DNA of 64,000 nt, taken from contig NZ_JALGRF010000010.1 of assembly GCF_022815725.1 (NCBI RefSeq), positions 124,001-188,000 on the forward strand. The letters are read 5' to 3'. This DNA is from Streptomyces sp. APSN-46.1. Its GTDB lineage: Bacteria; Actinomycetota; Actinomycetes; Streptomycetales; Streptomycetaceae. Position numbers and translations under genes: made by a program. The notes under the pieces are model-generated. The model saw nothing but the letters and a program-made list of their open reading frames with translations. It had not been told where the DNA came from and searched no databases. Positions 25,480-33,610 of this stretch are shown here, in pieces (within the stretch, counting starts at the first letter, position 1; each line of letters begins with the position of its first letter).

Positions 25480-26035
25480 GCGCAGCGTCGCCGACCGCGC
25501 CGACATCTCCCCGGACAGTGCGCCGCCGCCCGCCGCCAACGGACGCCGCCGGGTCTGCCGACAGGGCCGTCGCCCCATCAGCAGCGAGGCCTCCGCCACC
25601 CGCAGCGTGGTGGCCTCCGAGGCGAGCCGTCACGGGCCGGCAGGCCGATACCACCGCCGGCCGCCCGTGGCCTTCTGGGCGCCGATCACGCACAGGTCCA
25701 CGCCCCGCTCGTCCGGCAGCAGCGGCTCTGCCCCCACCGAAGCCACCACGTCCAGTATGAACAGCGCGCCGTGGGCCCGTACCGCCTCACCGATCTCCGC
25801 GACCGGGTTCGTGTTCCCGGTCGCCGCCTCGGCGTGCACCGGCGAGACGAAGTCGATCGACGCACCGCCAGGTCGATCACCGTCGCCCCGCCGTCGCCGG
25901 GCCGGTGACGATGTTCAGCGCCGCCGAGTCGGGCCGGGCCCCCGACCGGATGCACGTCTCCAGCGGCAGCGGCGTCTTGCCGTGGGTGATCACCGCGTCT
26001 TCGTCCGGGGGTACCGCCAGAGCCTGCCGAGCGCG
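25480..26035 (-). pseudogene. Decayed class-V aminotransferase
   Basis: Pieces of a PLP-dependent class V aminotransferase (serine/alanine-glyoxylate type) can be read on the minus strand in several frames. About 26035-25912 gives VPPDEDAVITHGKTPLPLET and ALNIVTGP. A jump and deletion lead to GATVIDLAV near 25890-25870, then another frameshift to SIDFVSPVHAEAATGNTNPV and the PLP-site region ILDVVASVGAEPLL ... VIGAQKATGG (25862-25650). After that the frame is lost. The N-terminus is missing because the amidohydrolase begins at 26052 on the other strand. I infer deletion plus at least three frameshifts. Confidence 0.65.
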
Positions 26036-26051
26036 CACGTACAGTGCCGAT

Positions 26052-27140
26052 ATGAGCGATGTGCTGCACGTGAAGGGGCGGGTGCTCGTGGGGCCCGACG
26101 AGGTCCGCGACGAGCTCTGGGTGGTCGGCGGCCGGGTCTCGTACGAGCGCCCGCGCACCGCCGCCCACGAGATCACCACGGTGACCGGCTGGGTCCTCCC
26201 CGGCCTGGTCGACGCGCACTGCCACGTGGGACTCGACGCCCACGGCCCGGTCGACGCCGGGACCGCCGAACGGCAGGCCCTCGCGGACCGCGACGCGGGC
26301 ACCCTCCTGATCCGCGACGCCGGATCCCCCTCCGACACCCGCTGGATCGACGACCGCGAGGACCTCCCGAAGATCATCCGGGCGGGCCGGCACATCGCCC
26401 GCACCCGCCGCTACACCCGCAACTACGCCTACGAGATCGAACCCGCCGACCTCGTCGAGTACGTCGGGCGCGAGGCGGTGCGCGGAGACGGCTGGGTGAA
26501 GCTGGTCGGGGACTGGATCGACCGCGACGCCGACGACCTGACGGCCTGCTGGCCGCGCGCCGAGGTCGAGGCGGCCATCGCCGAGGCCCACCGGCTGGGC
26601 GCCCGGGTCACCGCGCACTGCTTCGCGGAGGACTCGCTGCGCGACCTCGTCGAAGCGGGCATCGACTGCGTCGAGCACGCCACCGGGCTCACCGAGGACA
26701 CCATCCCGCTGTTCGCGGAGCGCGGGGTGGCGATCGTCCCGACGCTCGTGAACATCGCGACGTTCCCGAAGCTGGCGGCCGGCGGCGAGGCGAAGTTCCC
26801 CGGCTGGGCGGCCCACATGCGCCGGCTCCACGAGCGGCGGTACGACACCGTCCGGGCCGCCTACGACGCGGGCATCCAGGTGTACGTCGGCACGGACGCG
26901 GGGGGTTCCCTCCCGCACGGGCTGGTCGCCGCCGAGGTTGCGGAGCTGGTGCGCGCCGGCATCCCGCCGCTCGACGCCCTCTCGGCGACGGCCTGGGCGG
27001 CACGCGAGTGGCTCGGCAGACCCGGTCTGACCGAGGGCGCGCCGGCCGACCTGGTGGTCTACGGCGACGACCCGCGAGCCGACGTACGCGCCCTGGCGCA
27101 GCCGCTCCGCGTGGTCGTCGACGGCAAGGTCATCGCCTGA
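26052..27140 (+). CDS. Metal-dependent amidohydrolase (imidazolonepropionase/prolidase-like)
   Basis: A 362-residue cytoplasmic amidohydrolase. The metal ligands are visible as HCH in GLVDAHCHVG (near 58), H in RVTAHCFAEDS, H in DCVEHATGLTED, and D in YVGTDAGGSLPHG. An N-terminal and C-terminal beta-sandwich (LHVKGRVLVGPDEVRDELWV, and ADLVVYGDDPRADVRALAQP) frame the barrel, as in imidazolonepropionase and related enzymes. The substrate is not obvious. ATG 26052 is the first likely start; a longer frame runs back into the aminotransferase remnant. Its promoter must lie within that remnant. Confidence 0.86.
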   Translation: MSDVLHVKGRVLVGPDEVRDELWVVGGRVSYERPRTAAHEITTVTGWVLPGLVDAHCHVGLDAHGPVDAGTAERQALADRDAGTLLIRDAGSPSDTRWIDDREDLPKIIRAGRHIARTRRYTRNYAYEIEPADLVEYVGREAVRGDGWVKLVGDWIDRDADDLTACWPRAEVEAAIAEAHRLGARVTAHCFAEDSLRDLVEAGIDCVEHATGLTEDTIPLFAERGVAIVPTLVNIATFPKLAAGGEAKFPGWAAHMRRLHERRYDTVRAAYDAGIQVYVGTDAGGSLPHGLVAAEVAELVRAGIPPLDALSATAWAAREWLGRPGLTEGAPADLVVYGDDPRADVRALAQPLRVVVDGKVIA

Positions 27141-27452
27141 GCGCCTGAGCGCGTGGCGCCGCCCGGGTTGACGGGCCGTGACATCGAGGCCCGGACGGTC
27201 GTTATGAACGGCTGTGCCGGGCCAACGCGCGCGCGGGCACCGGTCAGCCCTGCGGCGGGAGGGAACTCCCGTTCCTCGTGAGGCGCAGTGATTCGAATGT
27301 GCGCACGGAAACCACCCTTTGGGGTGAACTCACGCCAGGTGGCTGCCTGTTCACTCACAGTGCGTAAAAATCCGAGGGTCGAAGCCGTCGGCGCGTGCGA
27401 TGTCCCCCATTGGCGCCGCGACGGCATCCATCTCCTTGGGGGTTTCACCACC
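27141..27452. other. Intergenic region ahead of the LAETG protein gene
   Basis: These 312 bases carry no gene. A small hairpin (CGGGAG-GGAA-CTCCCG) lies around 27257-27272. Around 27322-27360 GGTGAACTCAC and TGTTCACTCAC occur close together, followed by an A-rich GTAAAAATCC that may be a -10 region. This is likely the promoter of the downstream gene. Confidence 0.45.
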
Positions 27453-28397
27453 TTGAACAGCAATACCTTCCGCCTGCCCGCGGCCGCTCTGCTCGCCACG
27501 GGAGCGGTCGCCCTGCTCGCCGCCCCGCCCGCCTTCGCCACGGGAGGCGGCCCCGCCGGGGGCGAGGGCAAGGCTGGGGCCGTCGTCCTGCGGACCGGGC
27601 TGGACGTGGGCCTGCTCAACAAGACCGTGCACGTCCCGCTCAAGGCCGAACTCAACGAGGTCAGCGCCCCGGCGACGGCCGAGAAGGCGGCGCTCAGCGT
27701 GACCCTGGACGGCGTCGAAGGGGGGAAGCCGGTGCGTGTCCTGCGCGCCGACGTCGCCACTTCCAAAGCGACGGCGGACGACAAGCGCGCCGAGGCGGAG
27801 GCGCATCTCGCCAACGCCGAGGTGCACGTGCCGGGGCTCCCGTTGCTCTCCCTCATCCAGCTGGAGAAGGTCACCTCCAAGGCCGTGTGCGCGGCGGGCG
27901 CGAAGCCCGTGGCGAGCGCGAACGTCCTCGGGGCGGTGACCGTGCTCGGCAAGAAGGTCACCCTCTCGGCCGGCGGCCCGACCAAGGTCGAGGTGCCCAA
28001 GGTCGGCCTGGTCAGCCTGGAGCTGTCCGATGCCCGGACCACCTCGACCACCGCCGCCGCGGCCGCGCTCCGGCTCAAGGTGTCGGTGAACCCGCTGGAC
28101 CTGAACGTCGCGCAGGTCGAGGGCGAGATCGTGCTGGCCGAGGCGCATTGCGAGTCCCCGAAGGGGCCGGGGCCGAACCCGTCCGCGAAGCAACCCGGCA
28201 TCAAGCCGCAGACGGGCACCACCGGCACCTCCGGCATCACCGGCACCTCCGGCACCTCCGGGACCACCGTGGCCCAGGCCAACCTGGCCGAGACCGGCGG
28301 CGGTTCCCTCACCCCGTACGTGGTGGGCGGCGCGGTGCTCCTGCTCGGCGCCGGCGCGGGCGCGCTGGTCGTGGCCCGGCGCGGCCGCGCCTCGTAG
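27453..28397 (+). CDS. LAETG-anchored surface protein (SCO1860 family)
   Basis: A 314-residue exported cell-wall protein. TTG 27453 is taken as start since it directly precedes a signal peptide (FRLPAAALLATGAVALLAAP, cleavage after FA-TGG). The middle part repeats a motif around KVEVPKVGLVSLELSDART and has two cysteines that may pair. A Thr/Gly/Ser linker (TGTTGTSGITGTSGTSGTT) precedes the C-terminal sorting signal LAETG, a hydrophobic helix and RRGRAS. LAxTG is the signal of class E sortases. The name follows my memory of a family labelled SCO1860; its role is unknown. It ends 12 bases before a convergent gene. Confidence 0.82.
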   Translation: MNSNTFRLPAAALLATGAVALLAAPPAFATGGGPAGGEGKAGAVVLRTGLDVGLLNKTVHVPLKAELNEVSAPATAEKAALSVTLDGVEGGKPVRVLRADVATSKATADDKRAEAEAHLANAEVHVPGLPLLSLIQLEKVTSKAVCAAGAKPVASANVLGAVTVLGKKVTLSAGGPTKVEVPKVGLVSLELSDARTTSTTAAAAALRLKVSVNPLDLNVAQVEGEIVLAEAHCESPKGPGPNPSAKQPGIKPQTGTTGTSGITGTSGTSGTTVAQANLAETGGGSLTPYVVGGAVLLLGAGAGALVVARRGRAS

Positions 28398-28409
28398 CAC
28401 GGGAGTCCG

Positions 28410-29633
28410 TCAGCGGGTGGCGTGCTCCAACCCCTGGTCGCCGGCGCCACGTGACATCACGGCCGTGCTGACCTGCTTGTCGATGGCGGCGTACTCCTTC
28501 TGCTTGGCGGCGCCGATGCCGCTGTCGGCGGGGGCGCAGGAGGCGCAGACGACGCGGAACGGCGGTCCCATGTCCGAGTACTGCGTGAGGTACTCGGCCT
28601 TCGTGACCTCCCAGCGGCCCGGATGCGCCGTCGCCGGGGAGAAGGTGAAGCGCGGGATCGAGGACTGGTTGCCGCGCAGCTTGTCGGCCGGAACGAAGCT
28701 GGCGACCTGGTCGCCCATGCCGAAGACCACCCAGGTCCCGTTGACCTTCTCGTAGGGCTGCGGCACGTGGTTGTGCGTGCCGATGATCAGATCGATGTCG
28801 GGGAGTCCGTCCGTCCCCTTGGAGGCGGTCAGCGCCTGCGCCAGCTCACGTTGCTGCTTGTCGGGCGCTGTCTGCCACTCCGTACCCCAGTGGACGCTGA
28901 GCACGACCACGTGCGCGCCGGCCGCCCGGGCGGCGCGGGCGTCCTCGATGATCCGCTTCTGGTCGATCAGATTGACGGACCAGGGCTTGTCCTGGGGGAG
29001 CGGAATGCCGTTCGTGCCGTACGTGTACGACAGCTGGGCGATCTTGGCGCCGCCCGCGCTCACCAGGGCCGGGGCCTTGGCCTCCTCGGCGCCGCGGGCG
29101 GAGCCCACGTGCTTGATGCCCACCCGGTCGAGGTGGTCGAGCGTGCGGGCGAGTCCCGCGTAACCGGCGTCGAGCGTGTGGTTCGAGGCCGTCGAGCAGC
29201 TCTCGTACCCCGTGTCCTTCAGGGCGTCGGCCAGTTCGTGCGGGGCCTTGAACGTGGGGTAGCCGGTGTAGGGCCCGCCCGGCTCCCCGTACGGTATCTC
29301 GTGGTGGCATATCGCCACGTCGGCGGCGGAGACGATGGGCTTCACGCCCGCGAGTATCTTGCGGAAGTCGTGGCCCTTGCCGCCGGCGTCGACGGCCGAG
29401 CGCTCGATGATCGACGGGTACGGGATGATGTCACCCGTCGCCACCAGGGTGAACGGCTTCCCCTCGGGCGCGGGGGCGCCCGCCGTGGTCCCCGCCTTGG
29501 TCCCCGGCTTCGCCTGGAGGCGCTGCTCGCCGGCGCTCCCGCCCTTGTCGAGCAGCGTGGGCACGGCGTAGATCCCGCCCCCCACGACCGCCAGCCCGGC
29601 CACGGCCGCGGCTATTTTGGCCGATGCCTTCAT
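28410..29633 (-). CDS. CapA-family (metallophosphatase-fold) exported protein
   Basis: A 407-residue protein with an N-terminal signal anchor (ASAKIAAAVAGLAVVGGGIY). The CapA/PgsA metallophosphatase motifs are visible: VATGDIIP at about 60-67, CHHEIPYGEPG, TASNHTLDAGYAGLARTLDH, VVVLSVHWGTEW and IIGTHNHVPQPYE. CapA was named for poly-gamma-glutamate capsule export, but most homologues are orphan phosphoesterases, and no capB/C is nearby. The start at 29633 is preceded by GGGGGGACAG. It stands between the LAETG protein and the cobalamin cluster. Its function is open. Confidence 0.85.
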   Translation of the reverse strand: MKASAKIAAAVAGLAVVGGGIYAVPTLLDKGGSAGEQRLQAKPGTKAGTTAGAPAPEGKPFTLVATGDIIPYPSIIERSAVDAGGKGHDFRKILAGVKPIVSAADVAICHHEIPYGEPGGPYTGYPTFKAPHELADALKDTGYESCSTASNHTLDAGYAGLARTLDHLDRVGIKHVGSARGAEEAKAPALVSAGGAKIAQLSYTYGTNGIPLPQDKPWSVNLIDQKRIIEDARAARAAGAHVVVLSVHWGTEWQTAPDKQQRELAQALTASKGTDGLPDIDLIIGTHNHVPQPYEKVNGTWVVFGMGDQVASFVPADKLRGNQSSIPRFTFSPATAHPGRWEVTKAEYLTQYSDMGPPFRVVCASCAPADSGIGAAKQKEYAAIDKQVSTAVMSRGAGDQGLEHATR

Positions 29634-29760
29634 CTTCTGTCCCCCCGGTGTCGACCTGCGTGTCGTGCAGATCATCGCCCAGGGGGCGCTCCGCATGCGA
29701 ACGGCGGGCTGCCCCCCGCTGTCCTCCTGCCTGCTGTCCCCTTGCCCCCGCTTCGCTCCG

Positions 29761-31182
29761 TCAGTGCGCGGCCAGGGCCAGCGCGTGGTCCATGGCCTGC
29801 AGCAGCCGGCCCGTCGTCGCCCGGTCGCGGACCGCCAGCCGGAGCCAGGAGTGGTCCAGCCCCGGGAAGGTGTCCCCGCGGCGGACGGCGAACCCCAGGG
29901 CGCGCAGCCGGGTCCGTACCTGCGCGGCGCCGGCCACCCGGATCAGCACGAACGGGCCCTCCGCCACCCCGGACACCGTGATCTCGTCGAACTCCGCGAG
30001 ACCGGCGAGCAGATGTGCCCGGTCCACCGCGATCCGCCGGGCCGCGGCCTCCGCCTCCGCCAGCGCCGCCGGAGCGACGCACGCCTCGGCCGCCACCAGC
30101 GCCGGAGTGGACACCGGCCACAGCGGCTGCGCGGCCGCGAGCTTCGCGATCACCTCCGGCTCCGCCAGCACGTAGCCGATCCGCAGCCCCGCCAGCCCCC
30201 ACGTCTTCGTCAGGCTCCGCAGGACGACCAGCCCGGGGACGTCCATCCGCCCCGCCAGGGCCTCCCGTTCGCCCGGGACGGCGTCCATGAACGCCTCGTC
30301 CACCACCAGGATCCGGCCCGGCCGGGCCAGCGCGGCCAGTGTGGCCGCCGGGTGCAGGACCGACGTCGGGTTGGTCGGGTTCCCGACCACCACCAGGTCG
30401 GCGTCCTCCGGTACCGCCGCCGGGTCCAGCCGGAACCCGTCCGCGGCCCGCAGCAGCACCCGCCGCACCTGGTGCCCGGCGTCCCGCAGGGCCGCCTCCG
30501 GTTCGGTGAACTGCGGGTGCACCACGACCGGCCGTACGGCGCCCAGGGCCCGGGCGATCAGGACGAACGCCTCCGCGGCCCCGGCCGTCAGCAGCACCCG
30601 CTCGACCGGCAGCCCGTGCCGGCCCGCCACGGCCGCGCGGGCCGCCCGGCCGTCCGGGTACGCGGCGAGGTCCCCGAGCGAAGAGGCGATCCGCTGCTTG
30701 AGCCACTCCGGAGGCGTGTCCGACCGTACGTTCACCGCCAGGTCCACCAGCGCGCCGCCCGCGTCCACCACTTCCGCGTCACCGTGGTGGCGCAGATCGT
30801 GCGCGTGGGCCGTGGCCACCGCGCAGGTCGCCGCCACCGACCGCCGCTTGGGTACGAGGAGTTCCCCGCCGCCGGCGAGCGCCGCGGCCTCCGCCACCGA
30901 GGGGGTCCCGGCGGCGTCCCGTACGGCATCGGAGGGGTGCGGCACGTGGACGGCGGCCAGCTCCTCGGCGGGGTAGCCGATCAGCGGTACGCCGAAACGT
31001 TCCGCCGCACCCGTGATCCCGGCCTCCAGGACCTTCGACTCCACCGTGGCCAGTGCCGTCACCGCCTCGGAGGGCAGCCCGGCCCCCCGTAGCGTCTCCT
31101 CGACCAGCGCGCACACCTCGGCCACGGAGACCCCCGCGCGTCCACCGACCCCGACCACCAGCCGCGTCGCGTACTCGCCCAC
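29761..31182 (-). CDS. cobC: CobE/CbiG-C domain fused to CobC-type PLP enzyme
   Basis: A 473-residue fusion. Residues 1-125 are the CobE/CbiG C-terminal domain (VVGVGGRAGVSVAEVCALVE, then LATVESKVLEAGITGAAERF). Residues 130-473 are a class I/II aminotransferase-like domain of the CobC/CobD type, with VVVGNPTNPTSVLHP, ILVVDEAFMDAVPGE and the PLP lysine in LRSLTKTWGLAGLRIGYVLA. CobC/CobD makes the aminopropanol-phosphate arm of cobalamin by decarboxylating threonine phosphate. Fusions of this type (Rv2231c-like) occur in Actinobacteria. GTG 31182 is preferred over GTG 31191 because AGAAGGG then lies at proper spacing. The gene is upstream of nothing on its strand and has its own start region. 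Confidence 0.87.
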   Translation of the reverse strand: MGEYATRLVVGVGGRAGVSVAEVCALVEETLRGAGLPSEAVTALATVESKVLEAGITGAAERFGVPLIGYPAEELAAVHVPHPSDAVRDAAGTPSVAEAAALAGGGELLVPKRRSVAATCAVATAHAHDLRHHGDAEVVDAGGALVDLAVNVRSDTPPEWLKQRIASSLGDLAAYPDGRAARAAVAGRHGLPVERVLLTAGAAEAFVLIARALGAVRPVVVHPQFTEPEAALRDAGHQVRRVLLRAADGFRLDPAAVPEDADLVVVGNPTNPTSVLHPAATLAALARPGRILVVDEAFMDAVPGEREALAGRMDVPGLVVLRSLTKTWGLAGLRIGYVLAEPEVIAKLAAAQPLWPVSTPALVAAEACVAPAALAEAEAAARRIAVDRAHLLAGLAEFDEITVSGVAEGPFVLIRVAGAAQVRTRLRALGFAVRRGDTFPGLDHSWLRLAVRDRATTGRLLQAMDHALALAAH

Positions 31183-31271
31183 CGGGATCACCCTTCTCTC
31201 GTCAACAGTTCGTGTCCCGCCGCCCGCGCGGGGACGTGCGCGCGCGGCCGACAGTCGGTATTCAGGGGCAC

Positions 31272-31997
31272 ATGGCCGTGATCGTCGCGTTGGGCGCGTT
31301 CCTGATGACCCTGGCGGGCGGATGGACGGCGCAACGCGTCACCGACCGCCGCCACCTCGTGCTGGGCCTCGCCGGCGGGCTGATGCTCGGCGTGGTCGGC
31401 CTCGACCTGCTCCCCGAGTCGCTGCATGCGGCGGGCCGCGAGGTGTTCGGCGTCCCGCTGGCCCTGCTGCTCTTCGTGGCCGGGTTCCTGATCGCGCACG
31501 TGGCGGAACGCCTGCTGGCGGTACGTCAGGCCGCGCACGGCGCCGAGAACGGGGGCCGCGTCCCCCAGGTGGGGCTGACGGCGGCCGCCGCGATGGTCGG
31601 CCACAGCCTCGCCGACGGCGTGGCCCTGGGCGCGGCCTTCCAGGTCGGCGGCGGGATGGGCGTGGCGGTGACGCTCGCCGTCATCACCCACGACTTCGCC
31701 GACGGCTTCAATACGTACACGCTCACCCGCCTCTACGGGAACGAGCGCCGGAAAGCCCTTCTGATGCTCTTCGCGGACGCGGTGGCTCCGGTCGTGGGAG
31801 CGGCGTCCACCCTGCTGTTCACCCTTCCGGAGGAACCGCTCGGCGCGTACCTCGGCTTCTTCGGCGGTGTCCTGCTGTACCTGGCGGCCGCCGAGATCCT
31901 GCCCGAGGCGCACCACAAGCACCCCGCCCTGTCCACGCTGATGTGCACGGTGGGCGGAGTGGCCGGGATCTGGCTCGTGGTGGGCCTCGCGGACTGA
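31272..31997 (+). CDS. ZIP family metal transporter
   Basis: A 241-residue membrane protein of eight helices. The ZIP metal-site motifs are visible: GHSLADGVALGA in helix 4 and ITHDFADGFNTYT in helix 5, with EILPEAHHKH near the end. ZIP proteins import divalent metals (zinc, and in some cases cobalt or iron). The position is suggestive: divergent from the CobE-CobC gene and ending two bases before the end of cobB on the opposite strand. Cobalt uptake for corrinoid synthesis is a possible role but unproven. The start at ATG 31272 has GGGG upstream. Confidence 0.88.
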   Translation: MAVIVALGAFLMTLAGGWTAQRVTDRRHLVLGLAGGLMLGVVGLDLLPESLHAAGREVFGVPLALLLFVAGFLIAHVAERLLAVRQAAHGAENGGRVPQVGLTAAAAMVGHSLADGVALGAAFQVGGGMGVAVTLAVITHDFADGFNTYTLTRLYGNERRKALLMLFADAVAPVVGAASTLLFTLPEEPLGAYLGFFGGVLLYLAAAEILPEAHHKHPALSTLMCTVGGVAGIWLVVGLAD

Positions 31998-31999
31998 GT

Positions 32000-33610
32000 T
32001 CAAGGGCGTGCGGCTGCTGCTGCCGCCGGCGTTGTCGCCGCCGCTTCCGTGAACCGGCGGGCCACGGAAGGCTCCGCCGCCCAGTGCGTGTGCAGGTAAC
32101 TGGCGTGCACGCCCTGCTGTACGAAGCCCTCGACACGGCGCTCGGGATGCGTGAAGCCCCACGCAGGCGCGGCCCCGGCACCGGGCTCGATCACCGTCCG
32201 GTGGAACTCGTGCCCGCGCAGCCGGGTGCCGACGGCGGCGAGCGCGCTGTCGGACACCGCCACCGCCTCGCGGTAGCCGAGTGTGAGCCGCTCCGACATC
32301 CGCGCGTCGGCGTCGAGGACCCCGCACATGGGCTTGCCGTCCAGCGACCGGGCCAGGTACAGCAGCCCGGCGCACTCGGCGGCGACCGGGCCGCCGGCCG
32401 CGGCGAAGTCCGCGACGGCCTTGCGGAGCGGCTCGTTGGCGGACAGCTCGGGCGCGTACACCTCGGGGAACCCGCCGCCGATCACCAGGCCGGTGGTGCC
32501 GGGGGGGAGTGCCTCGTCCCTGAGGGGGTCGAAGGTGACGACGTCCGCCCCCGCGGCTTGCAGCAGCTCCGTGTGCTCGGCGTACGAAAACGTGAACGCG
32601 GCCCCGCCCGCGACCGCGACCACCGGCCGTGGACCGGGGCTCCGCCCCAGACCCCGCGCCTCAAACGCCGGCGAGGCTGGATTTGGCCGTGGACCGGGGC
32701 TCTGCCCCAGACCCCGCGCCTCGAACGCCGGCGAGGCTGGATTTGGCTGATGCAGGCCTGAAGGTGCGCGCAGCGCAACCCGCCCGGCGGGGCTGGATTG
32801 CGCGGAGCGCAATTCAAGCCCCGCCGGCGATTGAGGCGCGGGGTTTGGGGCGGCGCCCCAGCTGCGCGCCAGCGCAGTGGCCGGAGACCAGGCCTCGCAG
32901 GCCAACGCCGGGGCGGTCCGGGCCAGGGCCAGGAGGCCCTCCAGGTCGCAGCCGGCCCGGACCTGGTCGGCCAGAGCGGCCACCGCCGCCAGCGCGTCGG
33001 CCCGCCGCTCGGCGACCGGCACCAACCCCAGGTGCCGCGACGGCGCGGCCACCTGCGGAGCCCGCCGCAGGACGCCCAGTACCGGCGTCCCCGCCTCCTC
33101 CAGCGCCTCCCGCAGCATCGCCTCGTGCCGGTCGGACCCCACCTTGTTCAGGATCACCCCGCCCAGCCGCACCTGCGGATCGAAGGACGCGAAGCCGTGC
33201 ACCAGCGCCGCCACCGACCGCGACTGCGACGAGGCGTCGACGACCAGCACCACCGGCGCCCGCAGCAACTTCGCCACCTGCGCCGTCGACGCCAGCTCAC
33301 CCCGCCCCGCGGCACCGTCGTAGAGCCCCATGACGCCCTCGACCACCGCCAGGTCGCACCCCGCCGCCCCGTGCGCGAACAGCGGAGCGACCAGCTCCGG
33401 CCCGCACATGAACGCGTCCAGGTTCCGCCCGGGCCGTCCCGTGGCCAGCGCGTGGTAGCCCGGGTCGATGTAGTCGGGCCCGGCCTTGTGCGGGGACACG
33501 GCGAGGCCGCGCTCCGAGAAGGCCGCCATCAGGCCCGTCGCGACGGTGGTCTTGCCGCTGCCGGAGGACGGCGCGGCGATGACCAGCCGCGGCACGTTCA
33601 GGGACGTCAC
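32000..33610 (-). CDS. cobB: CobB, cobyrinate a,c-diamide synthase, with in-frame repeat insertion
   Basis: CobB amidates the a and c side chains of (hydrogeno)cobyrinate using glutamine and ATP. Residues 1-250 form the ATPase domain with the P-loop APSSGSGKTTVATGL. Residues ~330-536 form the glutaminase domain with AAECAGLLYL (nucleophile Cys) and HASYLHTHWAAEP. Between them lie about 78 extra residues encoded by repeat DNA, including two 20-residue copies beginning NPASPAFEARGLG. Without them the length would be near 458, typical for CobB. GTG 33610 overlaps the cobO stop (GTGA); GTG 33613 is also possible. The gene ends two bases from the ZIP transporter. Confidence 0.92.
   Translation of the reverse strand: MTSLNVPRLVIAAPSSGSGKTTVATGLMAAFSERGLAVSPHKAGPDYIDPGYHALATGRPGRNLDAFMCGPELVAPLFAHGAAGCDLAVVEGVMGLYDGAAGRGELASTAQVAKLLRAPVVLVVDASSQSRSVAALVHGFASFDPQVRLGGVILNKVGSDRHEAMLREALEEAGTPVLGVLRRAPQVAAPSRHLGLVPVAERRADALAAVAALADQVRAGCDLEGLLALARTAPALACEAWSPATALARSWGAAPNPAPQSPAGLELRSAQSSPAGRVALRAPSGLHQPNPASPAFEARGLGQSPGPRPNPASPAFEARGLGRSPGPRPVVAVAGGAAFTFSYAEHTELLQAAGADVVTFDPLRDEALPPGTTGLVIGGGFPEVYAPELSANEPLRKAVADFAAAGGPVAAECAGLLYLARSLDGKPMCGVLDADARMSERLTLGYREAVAVSDSALAAVGTRLRGHEFHRTVIEPGAGAAPAWGFTHPERRVEGFVQQGVHASYLHTHWAAEPSVARRFTEAAATTPAAAAAARP
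32627..32746. repeat. 60-bp tandem repeat inside cobB
   Basis: Copies at 32627-32686 and 32687-32746 differ at two positions only. Each contains the 25-bp palindromic-element core (32657-32681 and 32717-32741). The 60-bp period is a multiple of three, so the cobB frame is preserved and a 20-residue peptide is repeated. Confidence 0.93.
32780..32845. repeat. Inverted composite repeat inside cobB
   Basis: A hairpin (GGGGCTGGATTGCGC at 32789-32803 against GCGCAATTCAAGCCCC at 32807-32822) leads into an inverted copy of the repeat core at 32813-32838. The same direct-core, hairpin, inverted-core order is seen in the intergenic element at 36446-36575. Confidence 0.82.

Noticed and set aside
27322..27360. 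GTGAACTCAC/GTTCACTCAC near the LAETG gene as a PHO box
   Set aside because: The copies are inverted and 20 bp apart, not 11-nt direct repeats; only the GTTCAC core is shared.
31192..31271. A second cobalamin riboswitch between CobE-CobC and ZIP
   Set aside because: The 80-bp gap is too short, and no B12-box GCCACTG or its complement was seen.
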